Positions 7,808-16,036 of a stretch of DNA of 64,000 nt are shown one piece after another. The notes below the pieces were generated by a model that was given only the letters and a program-made list of their open reading frames with translations, was not told the origin of the DNA and did no database searches. The DNA comes from Paenibacillus dendritiformis. Its GTDB lineage: Bacteria; Bacillota; Bacilli; Paenibacillales; Paenibacillaceae. The position numbers and the translations under genes are program-made. Each line of letters begins with the position of its first letter. The first letter of the stretch is position 1. The stretch spans positions 5,952,501 through 6,016,500 of the forward strand of contig NZ_AP025344.1 in the NCBI RefSeq assembly GCF_021654795.1, written 5' to 3'.

Positions 7808-9682
7808 ATGAAAGAGATCGTTGTGTTGGGCGCAGGCTACGGCGGTGTCCTGACGGCGAAGAAGCTGGCCAAACGGTTCAAAAAGGATCAGGATATCCGC
7901 ATCAGGCTGATTGACCGCAAGCCGTTCCATACGATGATGACGGAGCTGCACGAGGTCGCCGCGGGGCGCGTTGACGAAGATGCCATCAAGATGGATCTGA
8001 AGAAGATTTTCGCGGGCCTCAAGGTGGACATCGTCCTGGACGAAATTGCGAACATTGATTTCAAGAGCAACAAGCTCGAGGGAAAACACGGCACGTACAA
8101 GTATGATCATCTTGTTATCGGTACCGGATGTAAACCGTCATTCTTCGGGATCCCGGGCGCGGAGGAGCATTCCTTCTCGCTGTGGTCGTTCGAGGATGCG
8201 GTGAAGCTGAAGCAGCAGATCCGCCAAATGTTCATGGATGCCACGAAAGTGAGCGATCCGGAACTGCGCAAGCAGATGCTGACCTTCGTCGTCGTCGGCG
8301 CCGGCTTCACGGGCGTGGAAATGATCGGCGAACTGGCGGAATACCGCGAGCAGCTGTGCCAGGAATTCTATGTGGATGAATCCGAAGTTCGTCTTGTCGT
8401 GGCCGATATGGCACCGAAGATTTTGCCGATTCTGCCGCAAAATCTGATCGACAAAGCGGATAAATATCTCCGCAAAATGAAAGTCGAGATCATTACCGGA
8501 ACGAAAATTTCCGGCGTGACGCCGAACTCGGTTATTCTGGGCGAGGACAACGAAATCAAATCGAGCACGGTGATCTGGACGGCTGGGGTCGAAGGTTCCG
8601 ATCTGGTCGGCAATCTCGACGTGCAGCAGCAAGGACGCAAGCGCATTTTGACCAATGACAAGCTGCAGTCCGTTGATTATGACAATGTCTATGTTGTCGG
8701 CGACAACATCTTCTATATTCCGGAAGGCGAAGAGCGGCCCGTCCCGCAAATGGTCGAGAACGCCGAGCACTCCGCCGGCCTCATCGCCCACAATCTCGTA
8801 TGCGACATCAAGGGCGGCACGCAAAAATCGTACAAGCCGGCCTTCCACGGGACGATGGTCTCCATTGGCGGACGCTACGGGGTTGCCGCCGTGGGAACGC
8901 CGAAGAAGCTGTTCCATTTCTCCGGCTTCCTGGCCATGTTCTTCAAGCACATGATTAATATCGTGTACTTCTTGCAGGTACTTGGTTTTAATAAGGTCTG
9001 GACTTATTTGATGCACGAGATCTTCCACATCGAGAACCGCAGAAGCTTCGTTGGCGGCCACTTCTCCAAGCGTTCGCCGAACTTCTGGCTTGTGCCGCTG
9101 CGGATCTACATCGGTGTCATGTGGTTGATGCAAGGTTGGGAGAAAGCGGCGAAGCTGCTTAAGGATCCTTCCCAAATGTTCTTGATTCCGCCGAAGGCGA
9201 TGGATGGCGTGACGGCGGCTACGGAAGCGGTCGACGCGGTCCATTCGACCGTAGACGCCCAGACGGCCGCATCGGCCGTAGAAGGGGCAAGCACGGCGAT
9301 CAAGGCTATTCCGGTGCCGGATTTCCTCAAGAGCATCGTGGATTGGTCGATGGATTTGATGTTCTATACGCATGACGGCGGCTACACGACGCTGGCATAT
9401 ATTTTCCAGGGCTGCATGGTAGCGGCCGAGGTTGTCTTCGGCATTATGCTGATTATCGGCTTGTTCACGGCGATTGCCGCGATCGGAACTTGCGCGATGG
9501 GCGTCATGATCTACACGTCCGGCATGGCTCCTTACGAGATGTTCTGGTACTTCTTCGGCGGCATCGCGTTGATTGGCGGTTCCGGCAGCACCTTCGGCGC
9601 GGATTACTACCTGTACCCTCGCCTGAAGCGAATCTGGAAGAAGATTCCGCTTGTCCGCCGCTGGTACCTGTATACCGATTAA
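7808..9682 (+). CDS. ndh2: type II NADH dehydrogenase with C-terminal membrane domain (Ndh2)
   Basis: A 624-residue non-proton-pumping NADH:quinone oxidoreductase. The FAD fold starts at residue 4 with VVLGAGYGGV, the NADH fold has FVVVGAGFTGVEMIGELAEY near 160, and NVYVVGDN near 297 contacts FAD. Residues 1-400 match an ordinary NDH-2 of about 400 residues. The remaining 220 add three or four membrane helices, with an Ala/Val/Thr-rich insert near 465-500, resembling DoxX-like segments. This extended form is the one used for EET in Listeria. It feeds electrons from NADH into the membrane quinone. It lies 180 bp after the FMN lipoprotein and is closed by a perfect hairpin. Confidence 0.93.
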   Translation: MKEIVVLGAGYGGVLTAKKLAKRFKKDQDIRIRLIDRKPFHTMMTELHEVAAGRVDEDAIKMDLKKIFAGLKVDIVLDEIANIDFKSNKLEGKHGTYKYDHLVIGTGCKPSFFGIPGAEEHSFSLWSFEDAVKLKQQIRQMFMDATKVSDPELRKQMLTFVVVGAGFTGVEMIGELAEYREQLCQEFYVDESEVRLVVADMAPKILPILPQNLIDKADKYLRKMKVEIITGTKISGVTPNSVILGEDNEIKSSTVIWTAGVEGSDLVGNLDVQQQGRKRILTNDKLQSVDYDNVYVVGDNIFYIPEGEERPVPQMVENAEHSAGLIAHNLVCDIKGGTQKSYKPAFHGTMVSIGGRYGVAAVGTPKKLFHFSGFLAMFFKHMINIVYFLQVLGFNKVWTYLMHEIFHIENRRSFVGGHFSKRSPNFWLVPLRIYIGVMWLMQGWEKAAKLLKDPSQMFLIPPKAMDGVTAATEAVDAVHSTVDAQTAASAVEGASTAIKAIPVPDFLKSIVDWSMDLMFYTHDGGYTTLAYIFQGCMVAAEVVFGIMLIIGLFTAIAAIGTCAMGVMIYTSGMAPYEMFWYFFGGIALIGGSGSTFGADYYLYPRLKRIWKKIPLVRRWYLYTD

Positions 9683-9717
9683 TCGGGACCCGGACGATAT
9701 AACATTCATTGACAACG

Positions 9718-9758
9718 GCAAAGTAATGTGTCCCTGCGTCACATTACTTTGCTTATTT
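9718..9758 (+). terminator. intrinsic terminator or attenuator after ndh2
   Basis: A perfect 13-bp stem, GCAAAGTAATGTG (9718-9730) with CACATTACTTTGC (9740-9752), then TTATTTCT. It lies 24 bp before the next gene on the same strand, and no promoter was found between them, so it may reduce rather than end transcription. Confidence 0.8.
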
Positions 9759-9781
9759 CTACAGGGAAGCGGGGGGTTCCC

Positions 9782-10231
9782 ATGAACCGGCAACTTATGA
9801 AGGATACGATTCAGATGCTTGAGCAAGAGCTTCCGCCGCTGGCCGGCATCCGCATTACGGCGGGCTCGGACGAACGCTACCTGTCCGATATGGCGCGAAC
9901 GCTGGACGCTTATGATATGACAGCCGAGGAACGGCGCCTTCTGTTAGGCTGCTATTGGCTGCTGCGTCAAGCGATGCGGACGCATCACCATGTTCCCCAG
10001 GACGAGCGTCTCGCGGGGAAAGCGGTGCTCGACGGCGACTTCTTGCTCAGTCTGTACTACCAGTTCGCCGCGCGTCACGGGTTAACCGAGCTGATAGCCG
10101 ATATGGCTACGGTCAACAAGCGGATTCAAATACGGCGGGCAGAGGGAAAAGGTACGGAATCGGAGCTGCATCGGCAGATGTCCCGGTTCCTGATGAAGCG
10201 TTACAAGCAGGTGGCATATGAGGTCATTTGA
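9782..10231 (+). CDS. small partner protein of polyprenyl diphosphate synthase (unnamed)
   Basis: A 149-residue soluble all-helical protein. It has no DDxxD motif and no membrane segment. The central part, AGKAVLDGDFLLSLYYQFAA, resembles the region of HepS-type regulatory subunits that form heterodimers with the catalytic subunit of heptaprenyl diphosphate synthase. Its stop lies 14 bp inside the next gene, so the two are translationally coupled. I infer a chain-length or stability subunit of that enzyme; I do not recognise a named family. The ATG at 9782 follows a GGGGGG-rich ribosome site; an earlier frame start at 9728 lies in the hairpin. Confidence 0.75.
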   Translation: MNRQLMKDTIQMLEQELPPLAGIRITAGSDERYLSDMARTLDAYDMTAEERRLLLGCYWLLRQAMRTHHHVPQDERLAGKAVLDGDFLLSLYYQFAARHGLTELIADMATVNKRIQIRRAEGKGTESELHRQMSRFLMKRYKQVAYEVI

Positions 10232-11216
10232 CGGCACGCTGCATGAACGCCTTCATATCCCGCTCGCCCGCATCAACCGCGACCTGGAACGAATTGTGCT
10301 GCATGACCCGGATGTATCCTCCCGATCCATCGTCGCGCTCAGCGTCATGGATCTCATCCGCGCAGGAGGCAAGCGTCTGCGGCCGATTATGACGATCGTC
10401 GGCAGCCGGTTCGGCTCCCGTCCCGAGACGGACAGCGTCTACCAGTTGGCCGCGATGGTCGAAATGGTCCACGCCGCCTCACTCGTTCACGACGATATTC
10501 TGGATCAGGCAGAGACGCGGCGCGGACAGCCGGCCCTGCATCGCAAGACCGGGGTCTATTCTGCCGTCCATATCGGAAACTATATTATGTGCCGCGTCAT
10601 GGAACTCGCCGCCGCCAATGGGCAGGAGGCGGAGAAATATATCCACGAGCTGGCCTCGGTCACGACGACCCAGCTCTGCCTAGGCGAGTACCAGCAGATG
10701 GAGCAGCGCTTCAATCTCGAAATCCCGCTGGAGGCGTATTGGGAGAAGACACGCAACAAGACCGCCCTGCTGATGGCCACCTGCCTGCAGCTTGGCGCCA
10801 AAGCAGCCGGCGCCGCTCCGGACGTCGTGGACAGCCTGTACCGCTTCGGCGAGCTGCTCGGCATGGCCTTCCAGATTCGGGACGACATCATGGACTTCAC
10901 GGCGACCGCCGAGGAGCTGGGCAAGCCGGCAGGCACCGACCTCCGCAACGGTCATGTCACCCTGCCCGTCATCCTGGCGATGAAGGACGAGGCCACGGCC
11001 GGCAAGCTGCGCGAGCTGCTTCGCCCGGACGCCTCCGAAGCGGCAATGGACGAGGCCATCGAGATCGTCCGGCAGAGCGGAGGCCTGGAGGAAGCGCTGG
11101 CGGTAAGCCACCGGTTCATGAAGCAGGCATGGGACGTGACGGAGCAGTTGTCCGCTTTTCCGGCGCATGCCGATCTGCGCACGCTCTGGTCTTATTTCGA
11201 GGCGCGAACGTATTGA
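10218..11216 (+). CDS. dmkB: polyprenyl diphosphate synthase (DmkB-like)
   Basis: A 332-residue trans-isoprenyl diphosphate synthase. Both aspartate-rich magnesium sites are intact: DDILD at residues 92-96 and DDIMD at 222-226, with GGKRLRP (50-56) and the KT pair near 181 binding substrate. It extends farnesyl or geranylgeranyl diphosphate with isopentenyl units to make a quinone side chain. In Listeria a second such enzyme, DmkB, serves the EET quinone; position beside ndh2 suggests the same role here. It overlaps the preceding small gene. A terminator follows. Confidence 0.9.
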   Translation: MRSFDGTLHERLHIPLARINRDLERIVLHDPDVSSRSIVALSVMDLIRAGGKRLRPIMTIVGSRFGSRPETDSVYQLAAMVEMVHAASLVHDDILDQAETRRGQPALHRKTGVYSAVHIGNYIMCRVMELAAANGQEAEKYIHELASVTTTQLCLGEYQQMEQRFNLEIPLEAYWEKTRNKTALLMATCLQLGAKAAGAAPDVVDSLYRFGELLGMAFQIRDDIMDFTATAEELGKPAGTDLRNGHVTLPVILAMKDEATAGKLRELLRPDASEAAMDEAIEIVRQSGGLEEALAVSHRFMKQAWDVTEQLSAFPAHADLRTLWSYFEARTY

Positions 11217-11231
11217 CCCGTACCCGGCAGA

Positions 11232-11268
11232 AGCCGAATCTCTTGGATACAGGAGGTTCGGCTTTCTT
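11232..11268 (+). terminator. intrinsic terminator after polyprenyl synthase gene
   Basis: AGCCGAA and TTCGGCT form a seven-bp stem followed by TTCTT. Confidence 0.7.
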
Positions 11269-11391
11269 GGGTTTCCCGAATAATTCAACTGTTTACTCTT
11301 TTGTCCATTGGGGCAAGGTGGTATTATTATGTTATTGCGCGCAGCCTGTCTGCCAATCGCAATCTGCATCTTAGATGAAGGAGGATCGACA

Positions 11392-11919
11392 GTGAAGCCT
11401 CGCCGATTTGTATTGGAAGCCGTTATGCTAGCGGTATACGGCCATTTATTTGAGCCCCGGCGGCCCGTTGAATATGTAATCCCTTATACGACGATCATGG
11501 AATTGTACGAGATGCGTCAGGAGGGCGAGCAGGTCATGCCCGACCCGGAAGAAGACGTATTCGCCAAGCAGCAGATCGAGCAGCTGATCACCTATTTCGA
11601 GAGCGAATTGAACAAAAAGAAGATCGAACGGGCCTTAACCGCCCCTTGGCGGACCAGCCCTCCCCTTCTCTTGCGCGATAACGTCTCTTGCGTCATCATC
11701 AACGCGATGGACAACGCGCGCTACGGAGAACTGTTCGATCCGGTGGAGACGGAGCTCATTCTCACCTCCATGCGCGAGCAGGCTCCTTTGTTGACGGATC
11801 AGTTCGAATTTGTCAGCCGGCTCATCGCCAATGAAGTGCCGATTCCGATCTACGACATCGATGATTTCGACTATGCCGTCGAACAGGAAGACTTCCCTGA
11901 CGACACCGGCATGCATTAG
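11392..11919 (+). CDS. conserved Paenibacillus hypothetical protein (gene A of a duplicated block)
   Basis: A 175-residue acidic soluble protein. From memory, close relatives in Paenibacillus are annotated 'ADP-heptose synthase', a label I find no support for: no nucleotide-binding motif is visible. The sequence has a helical N-terminal half, the segment NVSCVIINAMDNARYGELFDPVETELIL, and a very acidic C-terminus (DIDDFDYAVEQEDFPDDTG). The start is the GTG at 11392, eight bases after GGAGGA. A nearly identical copy of the last 55 codons occurs at 12683-12850. Confidence 0.75.
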   Translation: MKPRRFVLEAVMLAVYGHLFEPRRPVEYVIPYTTIMELYEMRQEGEQVMPDPEEDVFAKQQIEQLITYFESELNKKKIERALTAPWRTSPPLLLRDNVSCVIINAMDNARYGELFDPVETELILTSMREQAPLLTDQFEFVSRLIANEVPIPIYDIDDFDYAVEQEDFPDDTGMH

Positions 11920-11925
11920 CACCAG

Positions 11926-11958
11926 CCCGCCCCTTAAGCTAGCAAGAGGCGGGTTTTT
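11926..11958 (+). terminator. intrinsic terminator of gene A
   Basis: CCCGCC (11926-11931) pairs with GGCGGG (11948-11953) and is followed by TTTTT. The same element, weakened by substitutions, follows the fragment at 12683-12850. Confidence 0.75.
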
Positions 11959-11972
11959 GCATGGGAAGGGCG

Positions 11973-12533
11973 CTAGCGCTTGAACAGCTCTTTGTCGTAT
12001 TTCTCCTTAATATTGCGGTAAACCACCTCATCCTCCCTGGAGTATCCCGTAATATCGACCGGGTTTCTTTCAATCCGATCGCTAACTGCAACCACGAAGC
12101 GGGTATCGTTGTAAGGAATGGGCTTGAGCTCCTCCCGCATCTCTTGTCCATCCACCGCTTTCACGGTAATATGGTCGATCGCTTCGTCATACAGGACGGA
12201 GGTAAACATAACGCTCCCATTCTTTGAACTCGTATGCCAATACACTCGCTTTCTCTCTGGCGCCCCTCTCGGAATATAAAGATAATTAATTTTGGAATCC
12301 CCTGCTTCGGAACAGAAAATATGCGTAGAGTAATGATTATCCGTGATAAACGTGACATGATGTGAGTTGATCTTATACGTTACGAGGGAATCCCGATTGA
12401 GCTGATACTTGGAGCCGATATACGATTGATAGGACTCTACAGGATCGCGGTTCATCATCATGAGGGCTGGGCCTATGAGGACAGCGACAAGAATAAAGCA
12501 ACCGGAAACCAGAATGATGCTTCTCTTCTTCAT
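11973..12533 (-). CDS. membrane-anchored hypothetical protein (B1, duplicated)
   Basis: A 186-residue protein with one N-terminal membrane helix (residues 6-29) and an extracytoplasmic domain of about 155 residues. It is about half identical to the protein at 12886-13443; shared segments are NSHH, MFTSVL/IFTSVL, ITVKA.DG.EM and PVDITGYS, so both are under constraint. I do not recognise the fold. The ATG at 12531-12533 has AAAGGTGG upstream. It converges with gene A. Confidence 0.7.
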   Translation of the reverse strand: MKKRSIILVSGCFILVAVLIGPALMMMNRDPVESYQSYIGSKYQLNRDSLVTYKINSHHVTFITDNHYSTHIFCSEAGDSKINYLYIPRGAPERKRVYWHTSSKNGSVMFTSVLYDEAIDHITVKAVDGQEMREELKPIPYNDTRFVVAVSDRIERNPVDITGYSREDEVVYRNIKEKYDKELFKR

Positions 12534-12581
12534 CACGACCACCTTTCTTCCCAGAAGAAAACAAGAGGAGTCTCCCCCTCT

Positions 12582-12682
12582 TTAAAAATTCATGTACGTC
12601 CTTTTCTCACGTAACCAATGATCATAATCTTTACTAAAGCTAATCCTACAGACCAGGGTCCAACGCTTATAGTACTACATTA
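12582..12682 (-). pseudogene. 3' fragment of a second copy of gene C
   Basis: Read on the minus strand this segment encodes STISVGPWSVGL and ends near RKGRT, matching the C-terminus NSISAGPFSIGI...EPTY of the gene at 13493-14403. A similar terminator hairpin (AAGAGG/CCTCTT) lies just beyond it in both places. Nothing of the upstream part of the gene remains: the homology stops where the gene A fragment begins. Confidence 0.6.
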
Positions 12683-12850
12683 ATGCGCGAGCAGGCACCT
12701 TTGTTGACGGATCAGTTCGAATTTGTCAGCCGGCTCATCGCCAATAAAGTGCCGATTCCGATCTGCGACATCGATGATCTCGACTATGCCGTCGAACGGG
12801 AAGACTTCCCTCACGATACCGGCATGCATTATCACCAGCCCGCCCCATAA
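12683..12850 (+). pseudogene. 3' fragment of gene A
   Basis: About 190 bases from 12683 are over 90 percent identical to 11770-11955, the end of gene A and its terminator. The reading frame is still open for 55 codons from an ATG that is internal in the full gene, but the first two thirds of the gene, ribosome site and stop position are lost (the original TAG has become TAT). Confidence 0.88.
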
Positions 12851-12885
12851 GCTGGCAAGAGGCGGGGCTTTGGATACATCCAACC

Positions 12886-13443
12886 TTACTTGAACAAACT
12901 TTTGTCGTATTTTTGATTCACGTTCTTGTACACGACCTTATTCTCCTTAGAGTATCCTGTTATATCGACAGGGGATTGCTGGATTCGATTGTCAACTGCA
13001 ATCACGAAGCGGTAATTATTGTACTGAATCGGGTGCAGTTCCTTGCTCATCTCCCGACCGTCCTCCGCCTTCACGGTAATCCGGTCAATCGCCCCGTCCA
13101 GCAGGACAGAGGTAAATATGACGCTGTCTTGACGTGCGCTAAGGTGCCAATGCACTCTCGTATCTTCAGGGGGCCAAATTGGAAAATATAAATAACCAAG
13201 AATAACATTCTGGGGATTTGAATAGAATACAAGCGTTTCCCCGTTGCTATCCGTGAAAAAATCGATATGATGCGAGTTGATCGTATACGTCACGCGGGAG
13301 TCCCGGTCTAGCTGGTGCATGGAACCGGCACGCGACTGAAACGGCGCTATCGGATCGCGGTTTATTATCTTGATGACGACGACGGCGAGAATAACAGCAA
13401 GAATTAAGAAGCCCGCGATCAGGGCTCTTTTTCGCTTGTTCAT
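12886..13443 (-). CDS. membrane-anchored hypothetical protein (B2, paralogue of 11973-12533)
   Basis: A 185-residue paralogue of B1: a basic N-terminus (MNKRKR), one membrane helix (about residues 8-27) and an extracytoplasmic domain with the same conserved blocks. The ATG at 13441-13443 has AAAGGTGG in the same place as B1. Its position relative to the gene A fragment repeats that of B1 relative to gene A, the mark of a tandem block duplication. Function unknown. Confidence 0.7.
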   Translation of the reverse strand: MNKRKRALIAGFLILAVILAVVVIKIINRDPIAPFQSRAGSMHQLDRDSRVTYTINSHHIDFFTDSNGETLVFYSNPQNVILGYLYFPIWPPEDTRVHWHLSARQDSVIFTSVLLDGAIDRITVKAEDGREMSKELHPIQYNNYRFVIAVDNRIQQSPVDITGYSKENKVVYKNVNQKYDKSLFK

Positions 13444-13469
13444 GTAGACCACCTTTCTTTAGCAAGCAG

Positions 13470-13495
13470 AAAAAAGAGGAGTTGCCTCCTCTTTA
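13470..13495 (-). terminator. intrinsic terminator of gene C
   Basis: On the minus strand AGAGGAG pairs with CTCCTCT and is followed by TTTT, starting at the stop codon of the gene C frame. Confidence 0.75.
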
Positions 13496-14403
13496 AAAAC
13501 TCATGTAAGTAGGTTCGTCAAACTTCCAACTATCGGATTCATTTGCAATGCCAATCCCTATTGAAAATGGTCCGGCACTTATACTGTTAACATATGCTCT
13601 GCCCCATGTGTGTGCTACAGTCACTTTAAACGAAATCGTTGTTCCTGGTCGCGGATAACCATCGGTAAAATTAAAATAATACCACATTAAATGTCTATAT
13701 CCGTTATATTGCTCAAACTTAGGAGGATTGACTCTTGCAACTTGGACAGTATCTTGAAAAGAGTATGCTGCACCTCTCCTTTCTATTTCCTTATCTGCTC
13801 TATATGACCAATCCGTTTCAGTCAGGGTACCGTGCGTTATTGTAAAAACTTTGGAGAGATAACATTGATATCGCGATGCAATGAGAATAATCCTATTCCG
13901 TCTTTCCCTCCCACATCTATCGTTCCGTGGCAGGAAAGCGGACACTGTACATCATTGTAGAAGTTGGTGTTTTTCCACATCCCCGCCATTTCAATAACAT
14001 GCAGTCCCACTTTGGAGTCATAATAGATTGTAAGCTTATCCAGTGCATAATCTCCTTTTGTAGATAAAGGAGTCACTGATTGCTTCTCCTCTTGACTAAC
14101 CTTGATAAGACCCAATTGTTGATAGCCCTTCTCCAGCTTTTCAAGTTCCGCTTGTGCAGATAAAACTTGTTCCGATTGCATTGTAAAGTGCTCTGACATT
14201 TCATCCAGTTTTGCCTTCGCCTTTGCAACCGCCAAGAAATGCCTTCCAACCTCTTCACTTCTCTTCTCAACTATTAGTTCTTCTTCTTTTGAAAGCTTCC
14301 CTTTGTTTACTCGTGAACCATCTTCAGTTATGTTTCCTTGTGCAAAGACTGTGCTGGAGATACAGAGCATTGCAACTAAAAAAAACATAATGATTTTTCT
14401 CAT
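13493..14403 (-). pseudogene. secreted coiled-coil protein gene, frameshifted (gene C)
   Basis: The 5' part (ATG at 14401-14403 behind AGGAGG) encodes a signal peptide ending VFAQG, then a charged helical region with heptad-like Leu (about residues 35-100), then a beta-rich domain. It stops at TAA near 13837 after INVISPKFLQ. The 3' part continues in another frame (VFTITHGTLTETDWSY to TYMSF). Adding one T to the TTTTT run near 13850 joins both into one product of about 300 residues. Either the gene is broken or there is a sequencing error. Family not recognised. Confidence 0.7.
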
Positions 14404-14560
14404 TTCCAACCTCCTAAGACAAATATTTCAATAATATTATATTGTATGAAATGGGTAAGATATATAGGCCTTTCATCCCAATATTTGGTTAATTAGGTTA
14501 ACCTTTCGCTATGCCGTAAAACGCGATACTACAAACTGCTTCTAAACAGTCATCTCATAT

Positions 14561-14589
14561 TTGACGCTTTCGCCATTTATATGGTAAAT
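14561..14589 (+). promoter_or_regulatory. promoter of the TetR gene
   Basis: TTGACG (14561-14566) and GTAAAT (14584-14589) are 17 bp apart. Confidence 0.55.
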
Positions 14590-14600
14590 TGAAGTCGATC

Positions 14601-14624
14601 TTAGTTAGTCAGTTAAATAACTAA
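14601..14624 (+). promoter_or_regulatory. candidate TetR operator
   Basis: TTAGTTA (14601-14607) and TAACTAA (14618-14624) are exact inverted arms ten bases apart, placed at the predicted transcription start. Position and symmetry fit autorepression by the regulator encoded at 14664. Confidence 0.55.
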
Positions 14625-14663
14625 TTAAGGTGAACCTAATTTCCTTCAAGGAGGGAGCCTGAC

Positions 14664-15287
14664 ATGGCCAAGCCGAATATCGTCTCCCGGGACATGCTGC
14701 TGCAAGCGGCCCGGACCTGCATCGCCGAGCGGGGACCGGAGCGAACGACGCTGCGGGCCGTCGCGGAGCAGGCGGGCGTGACCCAGGGGACGTTGTTTTA
14801 TCATTTTCGGACGAAAGATCAGTTGTTGATGGAGGTACTGCGGGACTGGTGCGAAGCATCCTGGGCCGAGATGCCAACCGAATCGGCTGTGTTGGCGGAT
14901 GCGTTGGCATCCGCACGCAGCCGCTGCGGCTTCGATTCCCCGTACCACCGCCTCTTCTTCGCCATGATGGCGCACAGTCTGCATCAGCCGGCGATGCAGG
15001 CGCCGCTTCGTCAACTGCTGGCACGGGAGAACGAGCAATTAGCGAAGCTCCTGGAGAGCCGCATCCCCCAGCCGAGCAGCACAGAGGAAGAGAGCGGAAA
15101 AGCGGCGGAGCGGCCGAAGGCTAGGCAAGGCGCTCTGTCTCCCGCGCGGCTGGCGCCGCTTCTGAACGCGCTCATCGACGGAATCGCGCTGCAGGCACTG
15201 CTGGACCCCGATTACCCGGTCGATGAAGTCTATCGCGATGCGGAGGTATGGATACGGGCCATGCTGGATAAGGATGTGACCTTATAA
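14664..15287 (+). CDS. TetR/AcrR family transcriptional regulator
   Basis: A 207-residue regulator. Residues 8-55 are the TetR helix-turn-helix domain (TTLRAVAEQAGVTQGTLFYHFRTKDQLLMEVL). The rest is a helical ligand-binding and dimerisation domain with a variable charged loop around residues 135-155. AAGGAGGG precedes the ATG. It is followed after 43 bp by a DUF5367 membrane protein, which it probably controls together with itself through the operator at 14601. The inducer is unknown. Confidence 0.9.
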   Translation: MAKPNIVSRDMLLQAARTCIAERGPERTTLRAVAEQAGVTQGTLFYHFRTKDQLLMEVLRDWCEASWAEMPTESAVLADALASARSRCGFDSPYHRLFFAMMAHSLHQPAMQAPLRQLLARENEQLAKLLESRIPQPSSTEEESGKAAERPKARQGALSPARLAPLLNALIDGIALQALLDPDYPVDEVYRDAEVWIRAMLDKDVTL

Positions 15288-15330
15288 TTCGAGTCCAACA
15301 GCATTTCATTGCATTAAGGAGGATGGAGCT

Positions 15331-15714
15331 ATGCGCTCGTTTATTATATGGGGATGCCTAGTCTGGATCGGGGCGACTGCCTCGTTCCGCTGGTTCGGCG
15401 GATGGTTGATTCAACCGGCAAATCCGGGGTGGATGATACTGTTCTACTTGCTCACGATACCGATTGTCGCGGCCATTACGCTCCCGCTGTACCGCGGCAA
15501 GCGTGCTGCAGGATTGAATCTTCCTGCCGCGGCCGCCGCCATTGCGGTGCCTGGGATGCTGCTTGATATCATCAGTCTCAATTGGCATTCGTCGCTCTTT
15601 CCTTCGATGCCCGCCGCCTCTGTCCCCGCCTTCGCCGCCTGGCTCATGTGGGCTTACGGACTCATTCTGTTAAGCGGCTGGGCGGGTATCCGGCGGCGCC
15701 AGAGTAGTCAATAG
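15331..15714 (+). CDS. DUF5367-type membrane protein
   Basis: A 127-residue protein with four predicted membrane helices (about 5-24, 33-53, 65-85, 95-118) and a basic C-terminal end. It resembles DUF5367 proteins, which often follow a TetR gene in Bacillota. GGAGGA precedes the ATG. Function unknown; a role in response to a membrane-active compound is only a guess from the neighbour. Confidence 0.75.
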   Translation: MRSFIIWGCLVWIGATASFRWFGGWLIQPANPGWMILFYLLTIPIVAAITLPLYRGKRAAGLNLPAAAAAIAVPGMLLDIISLNWHSSLFPSMPAASVPAFAAWLMWAYGLILLSGWAGIRRRQSSQ

Positions 15715-15715
15715 A

Positions 15716-16036
15716 CTAATTTTCCGAGCTAAAAACATCGATGCCAAGTTCAGATGGCACGTCTAGAGCCTCTCTTACGGGGAGCTTGGGCAAAGCGAAT
15801 TCGTTAGCGATGACCTCTTCGATCTCGGCAACCGAATGCAAGGTGTTCTTGTCAGTCCTGCCGTCTGAATGACGAATGCCGAATTGATTGTCGACTAAGG
15901 AGACGCTTCTGCCCCGGCTCAACTGCCAAAGCGGGCATCTGAGATCTGAGAATGGTCATGAACGCCGTCCCGGCCGTATTCGAATTTAGGATAATGTCGT
16001 GGAAATCTGGAAATTCGCTTTTTAAGTTGACATTAA
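15716..16036 (-). pseudogene. unidentified gene remnant
   Basis: Two overlapping minus-strand frames read like ordinary protein but are out of phase: one encodes NLKSEFPDFHDIILNSNTAG and continues to AVEPGQ, the other covers the last 68 codons (from a TTG at 15922) and ends ELGIDVFSSEN. There is no ribosome site and no full domain. I take it as the tail of a decayed gene. No family recognised. Confidence 0.3.

Noticed and set aside
8138..9826. 562-codon frame opposite ndh2
   Set aside because: Antisense shadow of Ndh2; His/Arg-rich, no domain, no ribosome site.
15716..15922. 68-codon gene starting with TTG
   Set aside because: No ribosome site and sensible protein sequence continues upstream in another frame, so it is treated as part of a remnant.
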